Shown here in pieces: positions 8,136 through 17,570 of a DNA stretch of 37,160 bases. The stretch's first letter is position 1. The number at the start of each line of letters is the position of its first letter. The stretch is from a virus. The notes beneath the pieces are model-generated. The model saw only the letters and a list, made by a program, of their open reading frames with translations, searched no databases and was not told where the DNA came from. The position numbers were made by a program, and so were the translations under genes. The stretch spans positions 1 to 37,160 of the IMG/VR virus record IMGVR_UViG_3300031997_000577, one strand, 5' to 3'.

Positions 8136-11100
8136 TTAGTACCCCCGAACACTCTTTGGATGAGTCAGGAATGTTTCTCTTTTCGACATAGCCTCAAGCT
8201 GAGGGACGATTTTCTTTCTAATAACAGCGTCAAAAGAATCTGCATCTATGGTAGAGACATTGAACTCATTATTAACCTCGACCTTAGACGACCCTGCCCG
8301 GATAGCTATCACAAGGTCGCTGAGGATTTTCCTAATTTCCCCCGTGTCATCCCCTCGGGCGGCAACCTTAACGACTTCTCCGGGATGCATCCGGAAGAGC
8401 TGTGACTTACTACCCATCTGCCAAGTACCCCCCTCCTTTGCCTGTATGACATCCTCTCCATTTGCCGAAACATTGACTTCTGCAGAAGGAGTTGGCAAGT
8501 CGTTAATACTCTTCCCAAGGGTATTCATGGCTTCTGTCGCCGTCACAACTCTCGCAATCATATCGTCAATCGGATTTGTAATAGCCGACATCTTGATAAT
8601 AGTATCTTCAACTGCAGCCTGCGTACTAGAAGAAACTTCTGCCATTGCTTCTTTTGTGGTCATGCCAGCCTGTAGTAAAACCTCATATAAATCATCTGTT
8701 TTTATAACGGGGGTAATATTAATAGGAGTTTCAGGAGGAGTAGTTTTTTTCAGGGCATCCGCAGCTTCTTGCACCGCAGCTAATGAAACATCTCTAGCTT
8801 GCTCCTTAGCAGCCGAGGCAGCCTCTTCTCCAAACTCCTTGACCCGCTTCATAGACTCTCTAAACGCCTCAGGAACAGCCCCGCCAAGGGCGCGGATTAT
8901 CTCTCCGAACCCAGCCATCATGATATCGTTAGTCTGAAGCTGCTTCTTAGACATGAGTCCCTGTTCTTCGGCCTGCTCAATCAAATGTTTAGTAGTATCG
9001 TCAATCTGATACCCATATTCCTCTTCCATGAACCTCAACCGCTCAAGGGTTGGGGCGATTTGGGAAAGCGACTGCTTTTGCGTAAGACCAGCCTCCATCA
9101 TCTTCTGGTAATAATCAAGCATCGCCCCTTCGGAGTCAGAGAAAATTTCCTGCGTCATTGACCCTGTATTAAGAAGGGCATTCATAACAGCTAGATTTCC
9201 CTCTACCGCAGCGAACAACTCCTCGTTGGCTTTCTGGACGTTACGGATTTTAAGTAGTTCAGTAATTGCAGAACTTGCCGTTGTTCCCATTAACTTGTGT
9301 TTTTCAACTATTGCATCAAGCACGGGCGCAAGAGAGTTCAGAGCATCAATAAACGAGACCCCGTTCTTTGTCATGGCATTGAAGGTTGCCATAGCCTGCC
9401 GTTCTATCCGCGCAAGAGCAGGAACGACATCCCCTGCCATACCTGCCATCTTATCCTTTATGGCCTTCAACTTATCCTCAATACGAATCCTTTCCCACGG
9501 CTTGAGAGCATTATCTGCCAACTTCTCCATCAGGGCCGTCTGCTCTTCTGCCAACTTTGTCAGTCCCGGACCAGCTGCGGCAATCATCATTTGTAATCCC
9601 TGAACGGCAGAAAGTGTGCCTCTTTGTGTCACTCCAAGCATCCCGTAGACATAATCTGTAATTTCCTTGACCTTTAGTCCAGACTGCATGACCGTAGTGA
9701 TAAAGGTTGTCATAGACTTGGAACCAAGAGTTCCCATTCTTTCAGCCCCCGCCAAAAGAAGGTCAAAGGATTTTCCTAAACTCTCGGCGGCCTCCTCCGC
9801 TTTAAGCGTTCCTTTGTTGTATTCGGTAAGAGCAGCAATAGACTTACCCCAGAGGGCATTAATATTACCAATATTAACTCCCATAGCCTCAATCATAATT
9901 GAAAACTTGTACGCTTCCGCAGCCGCCTTCCCCATTTCTTTATACAGACTTGTTACTTGTGCCGCCGTTTCTCTTGTTATTTTTCCATAGCTGCTCATTT
10001 TTGCAACTAGAGCGTCTGTATATTTTTCAAGTTCTTCGGCATCTTTTTCGGCTTGTGTTTTTGATTTTTTGAAAAGCCCTCCAAGAATACCGCCAAGAAG
10101 GGATGCAACAGCAGTAACGGCGGCTACAACAGCCACACCAACACCACCAATAATTACCAAAGCTATACCAGCTACCAGCCCACCAACAGCAGAACCCTCA
10201 GCCGCATATGTTCTTCTTCCAGCCGCTGCTCCCATAGCATTTCCAATAGAAGTTCCAAGAGCAGCCGCAAGCTCGGGGCCAATCGCTACCAGCATATCAG
10301 TTACTGTAGCTTTTATTTTTACTGTGGATTTTTTATTATTCTCTGCTATCTCTGCAAATTTAGCAGAAATCCTTCCCCCAATCTGTCCAATTCCAACGGC
10401 AACCTGACCCCAAGATGATAACACTGCTGCCTTTGTTTGTATTGTCTGCTTTTGAAGATAAGTCATATCGTCCGTAATATTTTCCACCATTCGGGAAGCG
10501 GAATCAGCCATTGACTGCCCAACCGTACCGAAAATTCCCCCAGCGACAGAGAATACGGCAGACCAAATAAAGTTAATATCTGTAGCCGTAGCCTCATGAA
10601 GTTTTTTTATCTCGTCCATCTCTTCTGCAGTAGCCCCAACACCCTTTTTTCTGAGTTCTTTGAGCCTAGCATACATTTCTTTATTTGTAACTATTTCTTT
10701 ATCTTTGAGTCTAACAATATTTTTAATAATAGGGTCCATCCACTGAGTTTTCCAGACGAGCAATCTCGCTTGGTCCGCCCCCTTAGCGGAGGCCAGAGAA
10801 CTTTCGTAAGCGGCCCCTATCGTTGCTGCTTGTGTTTTAAACGCGGCGAGTAAGTCCGCTTGTTTTTTTGGGTCACTCTCGGCTGCTAAATCCCTGCGAA
10901 ATTGAGCATTAGCTAAATCCAACTCGGCATCCTTCATGCGCAACTGCAAGCTTAAATCAAGCTTTATTTTTTCATTTTTATAGTAGTCTTCTATAAGCCT
11001 AGCCTTTTCAGCATACAGTTCGTTCCACTTGAGTTCTTCTGCGGTAAGAGCTGCCATGACTGAGGCATGACGAGCCTCCTCCAATTTTATCGCTCCCTGA

Positions 11101-13877
11101 TAAGCTGCAGTTTTAGCCGTAACTGGTTTTTTAGATACGGGCTTATCATAACTAGCAAGTTCAGTCTCTATATCCAGCAAAGCCTTTCCACTTTCCTTTG
11201 CCGCCGACACCGCTCCAGTTACCCAAGACTTGAACTGGTCCTTGCCCCAGTCAGCCCACTCCCTTTGCTTTTCTTTAAGATTATCAAAAACAGTTATAAT
11301 CTGTTGTGCATACTCATCAATATTTTTGAAAGACCTTTCAAATGGAGTTAATGTAGTTTGAATCAGGTTTTTAAATTCATCGGTTCCTTTACCCGCAGCT
11401 CCTCCAAGAGCCTTAAGGGAAGCAACATACTTATTAACATTTCCTGTGCGCGAAAATTCAGCATTAATTGAGTCAAGGGCTATTTGTAACTTGACTGTTT
11501 CTGTTTTTTGCTCTTCCACAGTTGTAATACCGTAAGAAGCAGTTATAGCTCCTTTCTGGCTTGCAGATAGGGATTTTCCTTGCTCTATAGCTAGAAGGGC
11601 TTGCTGAAGAGTTAATTTTTTAGTTTGCTCGGTATATGTCTGTAAAGATATCTTTCCACGAACATATTCACCATGTACACCCTTCAGTTGTTTTTCTATA
11701 AGGGTATACGCTTTTTCTTGTTTTTCTTTATCTTTAAGTCCCTCTTCTACAAGAAGAGAATATGCTTCCTCTATCGTATAAGCTTGTCCAAGAGCCATTT
11801 TTCCTTTTGTAATAGAAACTACGAGTGCATTTGTCATATCAACTGTAAGCAAGCCCGCCTTACTAAGTCTTTCTAAATTTTCTATATTCAAATCTAGAGT
11901 ATCATTTAAATCTTTTATTGTTTTTACACCGAGATTACTAAGGTCATCATCTAATTGTTTTATTCTCTTTTTCAATTCATCCGTTTTAACGGCGGAAAGA
12001 AAATCAGGTTGAAACTGCTCTAAATAACTTAAAACAGATATATTATTTTTTGCCCCGCTTGCCACAGCAAGAAAAAATTTATTTACTCCATCTTCTCCCT
12101 TACCAAATTCTTTTTCTATTCCTTCCAGAGTCGTACCCGATAATTTTAAAGCGTATTGAAATGCCTTAACTGATAATATTCTGGCAGCTCTTGCCTTTTT
12201 TTCTTCTTCTGAATAAACCCCAAACCAACTATTTACAGCTTTAGTTCCTGCATCTCCGATACGCATAAAAAATTGTGATGCATCTATAACCGCATTTTCA
12301 ATCCATTTAATTCCTCCCTCAGTAGTATCAAGTATATTATTAGCAAAAGTATCTATTCCGTCTGTTATAGCATTTCCAACATCTACAATTTTTGAAATTA
12401 CGTTTTTACTATTGGCAGATTTAGTAGAATTTGGCTCTTCTTTGACGGGCTTGAACATATTATCTTCGTCACCAAACTCTTTAAGTTTTTTTCTGGCAGC
12501 TCTAAGTTCTTTATCAACATTTTCTCCCCATTCTTTAAGAGGATTCCCATGCATCTTGTACTCATTAACTTTTGTAAGATAATCATACAGAGTTACCAAT
12601 CCACCAATAACGAGCGTAATAATTCCAGCCCAGCCAATAAAAGCAGCTGCTTTATTCATAGCCAATGTAGACAATCTTGCCGCTTCCGATGCATCTTTTA
12701 CACCCTTAAGATTAACTATATACCTAGCCAAAACTTGAGTGGCATTATTTACCGTACTCATAAGAGTACCAAAAATGGCTATCAATGGAGATACAGCCGT
12801 CATAAGCAAAACAGCCTTTACTCCGGTAGAAGCGATGGCTCCGGCAGCCTCTTTATGTTTTCCTATCCAGCCATTCATACTCTTAACAACCTCAACTATC
12901 CAACTCACATATGATTTTAAGGTAGGAAGCATCTCATCAAGTAGTTGATAATAAACACCTTTAAGACCAAGTTTCATCTCCTCCATTTTTCCACTAAAGT
13001 CTTCTGCGGCCCTAGCGGTCTTCTCACTAATAACCGCTCCAAGTTCTTCCGCCGCTTTCATAGCTTCTTTTAATCCTTCCGGACCAAGATTCAAAAATGG
13101 AATCAATGCTCTTCCATACCTACCCATTAATATTTGTGAAACTTGTAACTTCTTTCCTACATCGTCCATTTCAGCAAGTGTTTTTGAAACATCCATAAGA
13201 ACGTCTTTAATATTTCTTTTCTGCTTTGTTGCAACATCCACAAGTTCAATACCGTACTTTTTAAATGTCTTTGCCATCAAAGATGTTTGTTTTTCTGCCA
13301 TCGCCATATTTCTACCAAGTTGTTGCATACCATATCCAACATACTGTAAAGAAACCCCAGACTTTGCCGCAGCCAGTTGCAAAGCAGACAAGTCTTCTAC
13401 AGAAACACCAGTCCGTTGATGCATATACCAAAGACTTTCAGCATAAGCCAACGCCTGTTTTGTTGCCATAACCGCACCCGCAGTAATAAGCGTAAATATG
13501 GCAGTAAGTTTCATTCCTATTTGTTGTATAGCTTGACCACTCTGTGTAAATGAATTTATAAATCCACCAAATTTCTGGTTCACACCAGCCATTACTTCAC
13601 TAAGTCCCCCCATAAAGCCCTTCGCTACATCTATAGCAAAACCAAATTTTCCAGCAAATCCCTGAGCCTCTTGAAACCCCTTTGCCGTTGCTGAAAGAGC
13701 TTGGCGCAAACTCATCGTAGTCTGTTCCATCCCCCCAACAGCCGCCCCTACCCCCTCGGTAGCCACCTTCATCTTGTCTGTGGCATTAACGTAATCGTCT
13801 CCAAAATTAATTATAGAGACAGACCCTTGATTATCGAGTGTGATTACAAAAGGAAGTTCTAACTGTTCATTCGCCAT
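8136..13877 (-). CDS. Tail tape measure protein
   Basis: At 1913 residues this is the longest gene here and sits right after the tail assembly chaperone pair, the defining context of tape measure proteins. It has long helical and coiled-coil stretches, Ala/Lys/Glu-rich repeats and several hydrophobic segments: around residues 345-370, 410-435 and a long Gly/Ala/Val/Ile block near 1225-1265 that could cross a membrane during DNA ejection. The N-terminal ~60-420 region resembles TP901-type tape measure domains (MKLTAIFTLITAGAVMATKQA). If the usual ~1.5 angstrom per residue relation holds, the tail would be very long, near 280 nm. The start overlaps the chaperone extension stop. Two exact copies of the TAGGAAAATC word fall inside it (8325 and 9769). 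Confidence 0.93.
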   Translation of the reverse strand: MANEQLELPFVITLDNQGSVSIINFGDDYVNATDKMKVATEGVGAAVGGMEQTTMSLRQALSATAKGFQEAQGFAGKFGFAIDVAKGFMGGLSEVMAGVNQKFGGFINSFTQSGQAIQQIGMKLTAIFTLITAGAVMATKQALAYAESLWYMHQRTGVSVEDLSALQLAAAKSGVSLQYVGYGMQQLGRNMAMAEKQTSLMAKTFKKYGIELVDVATKQKRNIKDVLMDVSKTLAEMDDVGKKLQVSQILMGRYGRALIPFLNLGPEGLKEAMKAAEELGAVISEKTARAAEDFSGKMEEMKLGLKGVYYQLLDEMLPTLKSYVSWIVEVVKSMNGWIGKHKEAAGAIASTGVKAVLLMTAVSPLIAIFGTLMSTVNNATQVLARYIVNLKGVKDASEAARLSTLAMNKAAAFIGWAGIITLVIGGLVTLYDYLTKVNEYKMHGNPLKEWGENVDKELRAARKKLKEFGDEDNMFKPVKEEPNSTKSANSKNVISKIVDVGNAITDGIDTFANNILDTTEGGIKWIENAVIDASQFFMRIGDAGTKAVNSWFGVYSEEEKKARAARILSVKAFQYALKLSGTTLEGIEKEFGKGEDGVNKFFLAVASGAKNNISVLSYLEQFQPDFLSAVKTDELKKRIKQLDDDLSNLGVKTIKDLNDTLDLNIENLERLSKAGLLTVDMTNALVVSITKGKMALGQAYTIEEAYSLLVEEGLKDKEKQEKAYTLIEKQLKGVHGEYVRGKISLQTYTEQTKKLTLQQALLAIEQGKSLSASQKGAITASYGITTVEEQKTETVKLQIALDSINAEFSRTGNVNKYVASLKALGGAAGKGTDEFKNLIQTTLTPFERSFKNIDEYAQQIITVFDNLKEKQREWADWGKDQFKSWVTGAVSAAKESGKALLDIETELASYDKPVSKKPVTAKTAAYQGAIKLEEARHASVMAALTAEELKWNELYAEKARLIEDYYKNEKIKLDLSLQLRMKDAELDLANAQFRRDLAAESDPKKQADLLAAFKTQAATIGAAYESSLASAKGADQARLLVWKTQWMDPIIKNIVRLKDKEIVTNKEMYARLKELRKKGVGATAEEMDEIKKLHEATATDINFIWSAVFSVAGGIFGTVGQSMADSASRMVENITDDMTYLQKQTIQTKAAVLSSWGQVAVGIGQIGGRISAKFAEIAENNKKSTVKIKATVTDMLVAIGPELAAALGTSIGNAMGAAAGRRTYAAEGSAVGGLVAGIALVIIGGVGVAVVAAVTAVASLLGGILGGLFKKSKTQAEKDAEELEKYTDALVAKMSSYGKITRETAAQVTSLYKEMGKAAAEAYKFSIMIEAMGVNIGNINALWGKSIAALTEYNKGTLKAEEAAESLGKSFDLLLAGAERMGTLGSKSMTTFITTVMQSGLKVKEITDYVYGMLGVTQRGTLSAVQGLQMMIAAAGPGLTKLAEEQTALMEKLADNALKPWERIRIEDKLKAIKDKMAGMAGDVVPALARIERQAMATFNAMTKNGVSFIDALNSLAPVLDAIVEKHKLMGTTASSAITELLKIRNVQKANEELFAAVEGNLAVMNALLNTGSMTQEIFSDSEGAMLDYYQKMMEAGLTQKQSLSQIAPTLERLRFMEEEYGYQIDDTTKHLIEQAEEQGLMSKKQLQTNDIMMAGFGEIIRALGGAVPEAFRESMKRVKEFGEEAASAAKEQARDVSLAAVQEAADALKKTTPPETPINITPVIKTDDLYEVLLQAGMTTKEAMAEVSSSTQAAVEDTIIKMSAITNPIDDMIARVVTATEAMNTLGKSINDLPTPSAEVNVSANGEDVIQAKEGGTWQMGSKSQLFRMHPGEVVKVAARGDDTGEIRKILSDLVIAIRAGSSKVEVNNEFNVSTIDADSFDAVIRKKIVPQLEAMSKRETFLTHPKSVRGY

Positions 13878-14307
13878 CGGCTCGGCCTTTCATATCGTCA
13901 GAAGGACGATTTTCCTTCTTTGCCAACCGCTTCTCATTGGCAACATCAATCATGTACAGAAGCTTACCGGACAGCCTGATAGCCGCTGACTCACCGACTT
14001 CTAACAAGTCGCATAATGACCTGACCAACTGAGGGTCAAATTTTAAGATACCGACATTGGTATCGACAGATTGCGTGAGTAGAATCCCGAAGATGAACCA
14101 TGCGTCCGAATTCGCCTGCAAGAGCGAAGGAACGCCTTTGGGACACAGGCCATCTTCGTCCAGCTTCTCGCAATTCGGTCTAAGATTCTTCGGAAGCTGG
14201 TCAAATACCCTTTTACAATCCTTGCAGTTCTTGGCATTTGGAGTTTCTACCCACGCAACTATTTTTCCAGATTCGTCATCTCCTTCTCGGCCTTCTTTTT
14301 GTCTTCT
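13867..14307 (-). CDS. Tail assembly chaperone extension, made by -1 frameshift (GT-like)
   Basis: This frame is open from just after a TGA at 14310-14308 to a TGA at 13867, and lies -1 relative to the upstream chaperone. Upstream of a weak TTG at 14121 it still reads as protein: WVETPNAKNCKDCK, then LPKNLRPNCEK and EDGLCPKGVP, a CxxC...C...C zinc-like cluster. There is no ATG in that stretch, so independent initiation would lose this domain. The fusion product would begin at the chaperone start (14720) and end here, as in lambda gpG/gpGT and many other phages. An A-run (GGAAAAATAG) just before the chaperone stop is the best slip site. The coordinates give the open frame, not a proven initiation point. 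Confidence 0.75.
   Translation of the reverse strand, partial: RRQKEGREGDDESGKIVAWVETPNAKNCKDCKRVFDQLPKNLRPNCEKLDEDGLCPKGVPSLLQANSDAWFIFGILLTQSVDTNVGILKFDPQLVRSLCDLLEVGESAAIRLSGKLLYMIDVANEKRLAKKENRPSDDMKGRADGE
14259..14307 (-). promoter_or_regulatory. Probable -1 ribosomal frameshift zone
   Basis: Both frames overlap only in these ~49 bases. The zero frame ends CTG GAA AAA TAG; slipping back one base within the five-A run gives AAA ATA GTT and continues into the Cys-rich extension. The heptamer G GAA AAA is not a perfect X XXY YYZ site, because the P-site Glu tRNA would need a G-U pair. Lysine tRNA slippage on the A-run beside the stop codon is plausible. An upstream C AAA AAG is a second, weaker candidate. 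Confidence 0.6.
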
Positions 14308-14720
14308 TCAAACTGTTCCGGAGTCGTGGCAATGGAAAGTACCCAGTTCTCAAAGTCCGAACTGTTCCAGAGCAGGGAAATGCGATTTTCCAAATTGGAC
14401 TCGATTTCCATATCATCGCTAACGCCGGAGTCAAGTTTGACGGGCCAGAGCCTCTTGAACTTGGCTACCGTCAATCCCTTCCATCCCTTGACCACGCTTT
14501 CGGCCCAGACCTTGGCAACACGCCTGCGGTCCACTTCCTGCTCCTGCTTCCGGGTTTCAGCATTCCACTTTCTAATAGTGGATTCGTCATAAATCCGAAG
14601 CATCTCCTGCTTCCCGACAAATGCTATTTCAACCTGAAACCCAGAAATACTGGGATACTCCATCCAGACAGTAACGCCTTTCATCTGCGTACTGTCAATT
14701 AACCGTTGAAGGTCTACCAT
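14259..14720 (-). CDS. Tail assembly chaperone (gpG-like)
   Basis: A 153-residue helical protein between the tail tube and the tape measure. It ends in a charged stretch (EEDKKKAEKEMTNLEK) directly before the overlapping -1 frame, as lambda gpG-type chaperones do. The central VVKGWKGLTVAKFKRLWPV has the feel of the conserved region found in such phage proteins, but I rely mainly on position. The ATG is preceded by AGGAGG with seven to eight bases of spacing. These proteins normally coat the tape measure during assembly and are absent from mature virions. Confidence 0.78.
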   Translation of the reverse strand: MVDLQRLIDSTQMKGVTVWMEYPSISGFQVEIAFVGKQEMLRIYDESTIRKWNAETRKQEQEVDRRRVAKVWAESVVKGWKGLTVAKFKRLWPVKLDSGVSDDMEIESNLENRISLLWNSSDFENWVLSIATTPEQFEEDKKKAEKEMTNLEK

Positions 14721-14744
14721 TAATCCTACCTCCTATAAGTAAAT

Positions 14745-15899
14745 TTACTTAAACGTCACTTTTATTTCATCGTCTCCGGCTGCCCCACCAACGGCTGTGA
14801 ACGGAAGTTCAATCATGATTTCCTCGTCCCCAGAAATGACCGGAGTCTTGTACTCAATCTTCGGGCAGGAAATCTCCATGATTTTTCCCGCAACGCTGCC
14901 AGCAGGAACGATAAGCGCGTCCTGAATCTGGTAGTCGGAACGATAGAAATAAGTCGGCATGTTCTTGTAGAAGTAAAGTCTCAGTGTCCCCGACACATCC
15001 CGGAATCCCGGTGCGCCGTAAATCGTGGGGACAACAAGCCCGTTCTTCAGGTCTGTATAGTACTTGATGTTGTTGTTAATCGTAATCGTAGCCGACAGAA
15101 CAATAGCCGTATTCGTATCAATGGTCAGATAGCCGAGCTTTCCGTGTACGGGCGCACCCACTTCAACTCCATTGGCAGGGAACCACGCCTCAACAGCGGA
15201 CCCGGAATTAACAACTGCTCCAACAGCCGGACTAATAGCCAAAGTATTTGTAGTGTAGTTTACGCCAGTGACAAGAAACCCCAATCCGGTATTAGTAGCA
15301 GACCCAATCGTAACCCTAGAAAGTTCTGTGTAACGAGTGGCATCATCAACATGAATATGGTCATCGGGGGCAGCTGTAGTCGTAGCCAAAATAGAATGAC
15401 CCGCCCGATACCACTTCATGAACTGCCCGCTCCACGCAACAGAAGCTATGTCGGCTCCCGAGACGTTGACTTCTCCCTGATTGACCGTGCATCCTGCCAT
15501 GTAAAAGACCGTATGACCGACCTTTCTAAGAAGAGAAAAAGACGGCAGGTTCGTAGTGCTGTCAAGCGTGTAGTCAATTTTGACATTTGGAGTAGGCGTG
15601 TTATCGCCCATAAGACATTCCCAAAGAACGTCCGTCTCAGGCTTGGTCCCGGCAACACCGGAGGGCTTCACATAGGTATTGAAGCTCCAAGAACCGGGAT
15701 TCGTCCGGGCCTTGATAGGGGTAGAACGACTGCGCCGCGCCCTGACCTGAGCGTCATCAAGAAATTCGATTTCCTGATTCGTAGTAGCCGCACCAACCGC
15801 AAGGACCATATCCGTTGCAGTCGGGTAAACCAGAGTACCTTCGACTTGCTCCTTCTTGACAAACAGTTGCTCTTCGTTTGCAAGAGAAAATTTCTTCAT
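14745..15899 (-). CDS. Major tail (tube) protein
   Basis: A 384-residue, beta-rich protein immediately upstream of the chaperone pair, the standard location for the tail tube subunit. It has a tube-like N-terminus (LANEEQLFVKKEQVEG, then SWSFNTYVKPSG) and a central part with many short Thr/Val-rich strands (ATRYTELSRVTIGSATNTG) that could be an added surface domain. At 384 residues it is larger than a minimal ~200-residue tube protein, consistent with such an insertion. The ATG has TTGGAGG upstream and overlaps the previous stop as ATGA. I see no catalytic motif. Confidence 0.8.
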   Translation of the reverse strand: MKKFSLANEEQLFVKKEQVEGTLVYPTATDMVLAVGAATTNQEIEFLDDAQVRARRSRSTPIKARTNPGSWSFNTYVKPSGVAGTKPETDVLWECLMGDNTPTPNVKIDYTLDSTTNLPSFSLLRKVGHTVFYMAGCTVNQGEVNVSGADIASVAWSGQFMKWYRAGHSILATTTAAPDDHIHVDDATRYTELSRVTIGSATNTGLGFLVTGVNYTTNTLAISPAVGAVVNSGSAVEAWFPANGVEVGAPVHGKLGYLTIDTNTAIVLSATITINNNIKYYTDLKNGLVVPTIYGAPGFRDVSGTLRLYFYKNMPTYFYRSDYQIQDALIVPAGSVAGKIMEISCPKIEYKTPVISGDEEIMIELPFTAVGGAAGDDEIKVTFK

Positions 15900-16159
15900 T
15901 TGTTATCCTCCAATTTGATAAGTTCCGTCTTTACCTCCCATCCCACGGCTTTTCCATACATCAAAACAGAAGTCTTAATGCTGTTAAAGACTCGTTCAGG
16001 GACTTCTACCCAAACCCCCATAGGTGCTTCTCCGAACCCAGAGATTTTCCTATTGGCATTGCTAGACTTAACATAGTATTTAGAAATTGTGAATGTCTTC
16101 GGTTTTTGTATGGGCGGTTCCACTTGTTTTTGTTTCTTTGGTTGATAGTAATTAGGCAT
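15896..16159 (-). CDS. Small unrecognised protein in tail completion region
   Basis: The start is taken at the ATG at 16159, which has GAGGA seven bases upstream; the frame extends six more codons upstream without a better site. The 87-residue product starts MPNYYQPKKQKQVEPP, a basic and proline-rich leader. It ends in an alpha/beta-looking segment (GVWVEVPERVFNSIKTSV). It overlaps the tail tube start. Its family is not recognised. From position it could be a tail completion, decoration or tube-terminator accessory protein. Confidence 0.7.
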   Translation of the reverse strand: MPNYYQPKKQKQVEPPIQKPKTFTISKYYVKSSNANRKISGFGEAPMGVWVEVPERVFNSIKTSVLMYGKAVGWEVKTELIKLEDNK

Positions 16160-16574
16160 CTGATATCCTCTTTTCATACTTCATTTCTATCGTGGCAATA
16201 ACCTTCCACATGGGGAATTCCCCTGAATTTCTAATATCCGAAACCGATACAGAAGCGCAGGTCTCGTTCAATGTAGGGTCTCCTCCAAGTGCATCTTTTA
16301 CCTCCTTGAACAGGGCTTCACCCTGCTCCCAGTCTGTATTAACACCCAAATAGTAACAAGTCAACACAACCCGGTTTCTCCACAAGGCATGCCTGCCTGT
16401 TAAATACGGCATAGGAATCTCAGAACTCGGTACTATTTCTATCAAAGGGTATTCTGCGGCGGAATACTCATCAGTGTCTATTGGTCCAGATGAAACAACT
16501 ACTGTTTTCATACTTGTAGTCATAAGTATTGTAGCCAATCTGTCCAGTTGCAAGTGACGAGTAGAGTCTGCCAT
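16152..16574 (-). CDS. Probable tail terminator / completion protein
   Basis: A 140-residue protein in the head-tail connection block between an HK97 gp10-like gene and the tail tube. It contains an N-terminal helix (RHLQLDRLATILMTTSM), a YPLIEIVPSSE strand, an NRVVLTCYYLG strand and a C-terminal strand (KVIATIEMKYEKR). This pattern matches the alpha/beta layout of tail terminator proteins, which measure ~130-150 residues. The family is not certain. The TAGGAAAATC word lies 3-12 bases upstream of its ATG and supplies the AGGAAAA ribosome binding site. Confidence 0.6.
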   Translation of the reverse strand: MADSTRHLQLDRLATILMTTSMKTVVVSSGPIDTDEYSAAEYPLIEIVPSSEIPMPYLTGRHALWRNRVVLTCYYLGVNTDWEQGEALFKEVKDALGGDPTLNETCASVSVSDIRNSGEFPMWKVIATIEMKYEKRISDA

Positions 16575-16577
16575 GAT

Positions 16578-16587
16578 GATTTTCCTA
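16578..16587 (-). repeat. TAGGAAAATC word, the one copy at a gene junction
   Basis: One of 12 exact same-orientation copies of TAGGAAAATC on the minus strand. The others are at 8325, 9769, 16043, 22913, 23309, 25954, 27614, 29513, 33603, 34140 and 35435 (lower coordinate of each 10-mer). This copy supplies the stop codon (TAG) of the upstream gene and the ribosome binding site of the downstream gene. The rest are inside coding sequence, in two different reading frames. Confidence 0.85.
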
Positions 16588-17001
16588 AACCTGCCCTAGA
16601 TATGAGACGTTGACCATAAAGATAGCCGCACAGTGTGGCTCCATAAACCCTTGGTCCGTACTAATTGAGGCTACTTCTACCCCATAGGCCACGCCACCCG
16701 CAGAACCATCGGAAGTAAGCGCAGTAAGACCCTGCGTAATAAGAGTGTTCAAAAGAGTGGACATATTACCATCTTCGCTTTTACTAAAAATTACAACCGT
16801 GTAAGATGCAGTTATTAAAAGGACATCCGAGCAAACATATTTTCTACTCTCCCGAAGTTCGTTCAAAAAGGCGGACGGGTATTCATAGTTCTCAAAATTC
16901 TCCATGTGCTGTCTGTCTACCCGCTTCATTCCAGAGATTCCCAGCAGGGCAGACTCAAGCCATGCAGCTATTGCTTCCCTTGTTCCAAAATAAATTCCCA
17001 T
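16585..17001 (-). CDS. Head-tail joining / tail completion protein
   Basis: A 138-residue protein in the connector block. It begins MGIYFGTREAIAAWLE and has an N-terminal helix, a strand-rich middle (VLLITASYTVVIFSK) and a C-terminal strand (CAAIFMVNVSYLGQV). The composition resembles small completion or terminator proteins, and it may be a distant paralogue of the following 140-residue gene. Its ATG overlaps the stop of the gp10-like gene by one base. I have no catalytic motif to report and cannot say which of the two neighbours is the terminator. Confidence 0.58.
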   Translation of the reverse strand: MGIYFGTREAIAAWLESALLGISGMKRVDRQHMENFENYEYPSAFLNELRESRKYVCSDVLLITASYTVVIFSKSEDGNMSTLLNTLITQGLTALTSDGSAGGVAYGVEVASISTDQGFMEPHCAAIFMVNVSYLGQV

Positions 17002-17570
17002 TATTGCGGCTCCGCTTCTTTACTTGCTTCTTGCATTTTTACTCTTATACTGTACTGTACAATATCCGAAATTGCTTTATTGACTTCGGTAAGTTGATTG
17101 AACAAAGCTCTTTTTGTTTGCCGGACCATGCCATAAGGAGTTGTTCCGGGATGCCAAACTAAAGAGGCAAAAATCTCAGTTCCATCAGAAATAGTAAAGT
17201 GAAGTGGTTTTCCGGGTACGACAACCGGGGTAGTTCCACCACGGATAAAATGCGGCCTCGTTCCGTATTCAAGGAATCGCAAAAGAGGATACGCATTCGG
17301 ACTCGTATTATGGATGATTATTTTATCAATAAACCCTTCGTTATCTAACTCAGCATCTCTCGTCCAATAATTACCAACGTGGTCGGGGGCGTTATGCATC
17401 TGTGGGGTAAGACGTTTCAGCATAGCCAAAGTCCCCTCTTGCCCATCTATGGTAGTAACCTCGTCTGCGGTAAGGCTCCAAACAACATCTCCGGCATACT
17501 TCTTAAAGTTTTTCATCTCCCCTATAGCGGCGGCGAAGACGGCATCTGGAGTCTGTAACTTGAATTTCAT
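17001..17570 (-). CDS. HK97 gp10-like head-tail connector / tail completion protein
   Basis: This 189-residue protein carries the signature of the HK97 gp10 family: a helical N-terminal part followed by PLLRFLEYGTRPHFI and a later basic helix (QTKRALFNQLTEVNKAI). Members join the head to the tail in long-tailed phages. The gene starts inside the end of the preceding connector gene and lies before two completion proteins, as expected. The C-terminus is charged and probably flexible (KMQEASKEAEPQ). Confidence 0.75.
   Translation of the reverse strand: MKFKLQTPDAVFAAAIGEMKNFKKYAGDVVWSLTADEVTTIDGQEGTLAMLKRLTPQMHNAPDHVGNYWTRDAELDNEGFIDKIIIHNTSPNAYPLLRFLEYGTRPHFIRGGTTPVVVPGKPLHFTISDGTEIFASLVWHPGTTPYGMVRQTKRALFNQLTEVNKAISDIVQYSIRVKMQEASKEAEPQ

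Noticed and set aside
8248-8937. Long plus-strand open frame inside the tape measure gene (229 codons)
   Set aside because: It is antisense to a clear tape measure reading frame, has no gene context on the plus strand and its composition is what low stop density of the complement gives.
14043-14237. 64-codon minus-strand frame (MPRTARIV...) between chaperone and tape measure
   Set aside because: It overlaps the chaperone extension in another frame; the -1 frame has protein-like Cys-rich sequence and joins the chaperone, so this one is a shadow.
15144-16076. 310-codon plus-strand open frame across the tail tube and neighbouring gene
   Set aside because: It spans two well-supported minus-strand genes and their overlap, has no recognisable motif, and no other plus-strand gene exists in the window.
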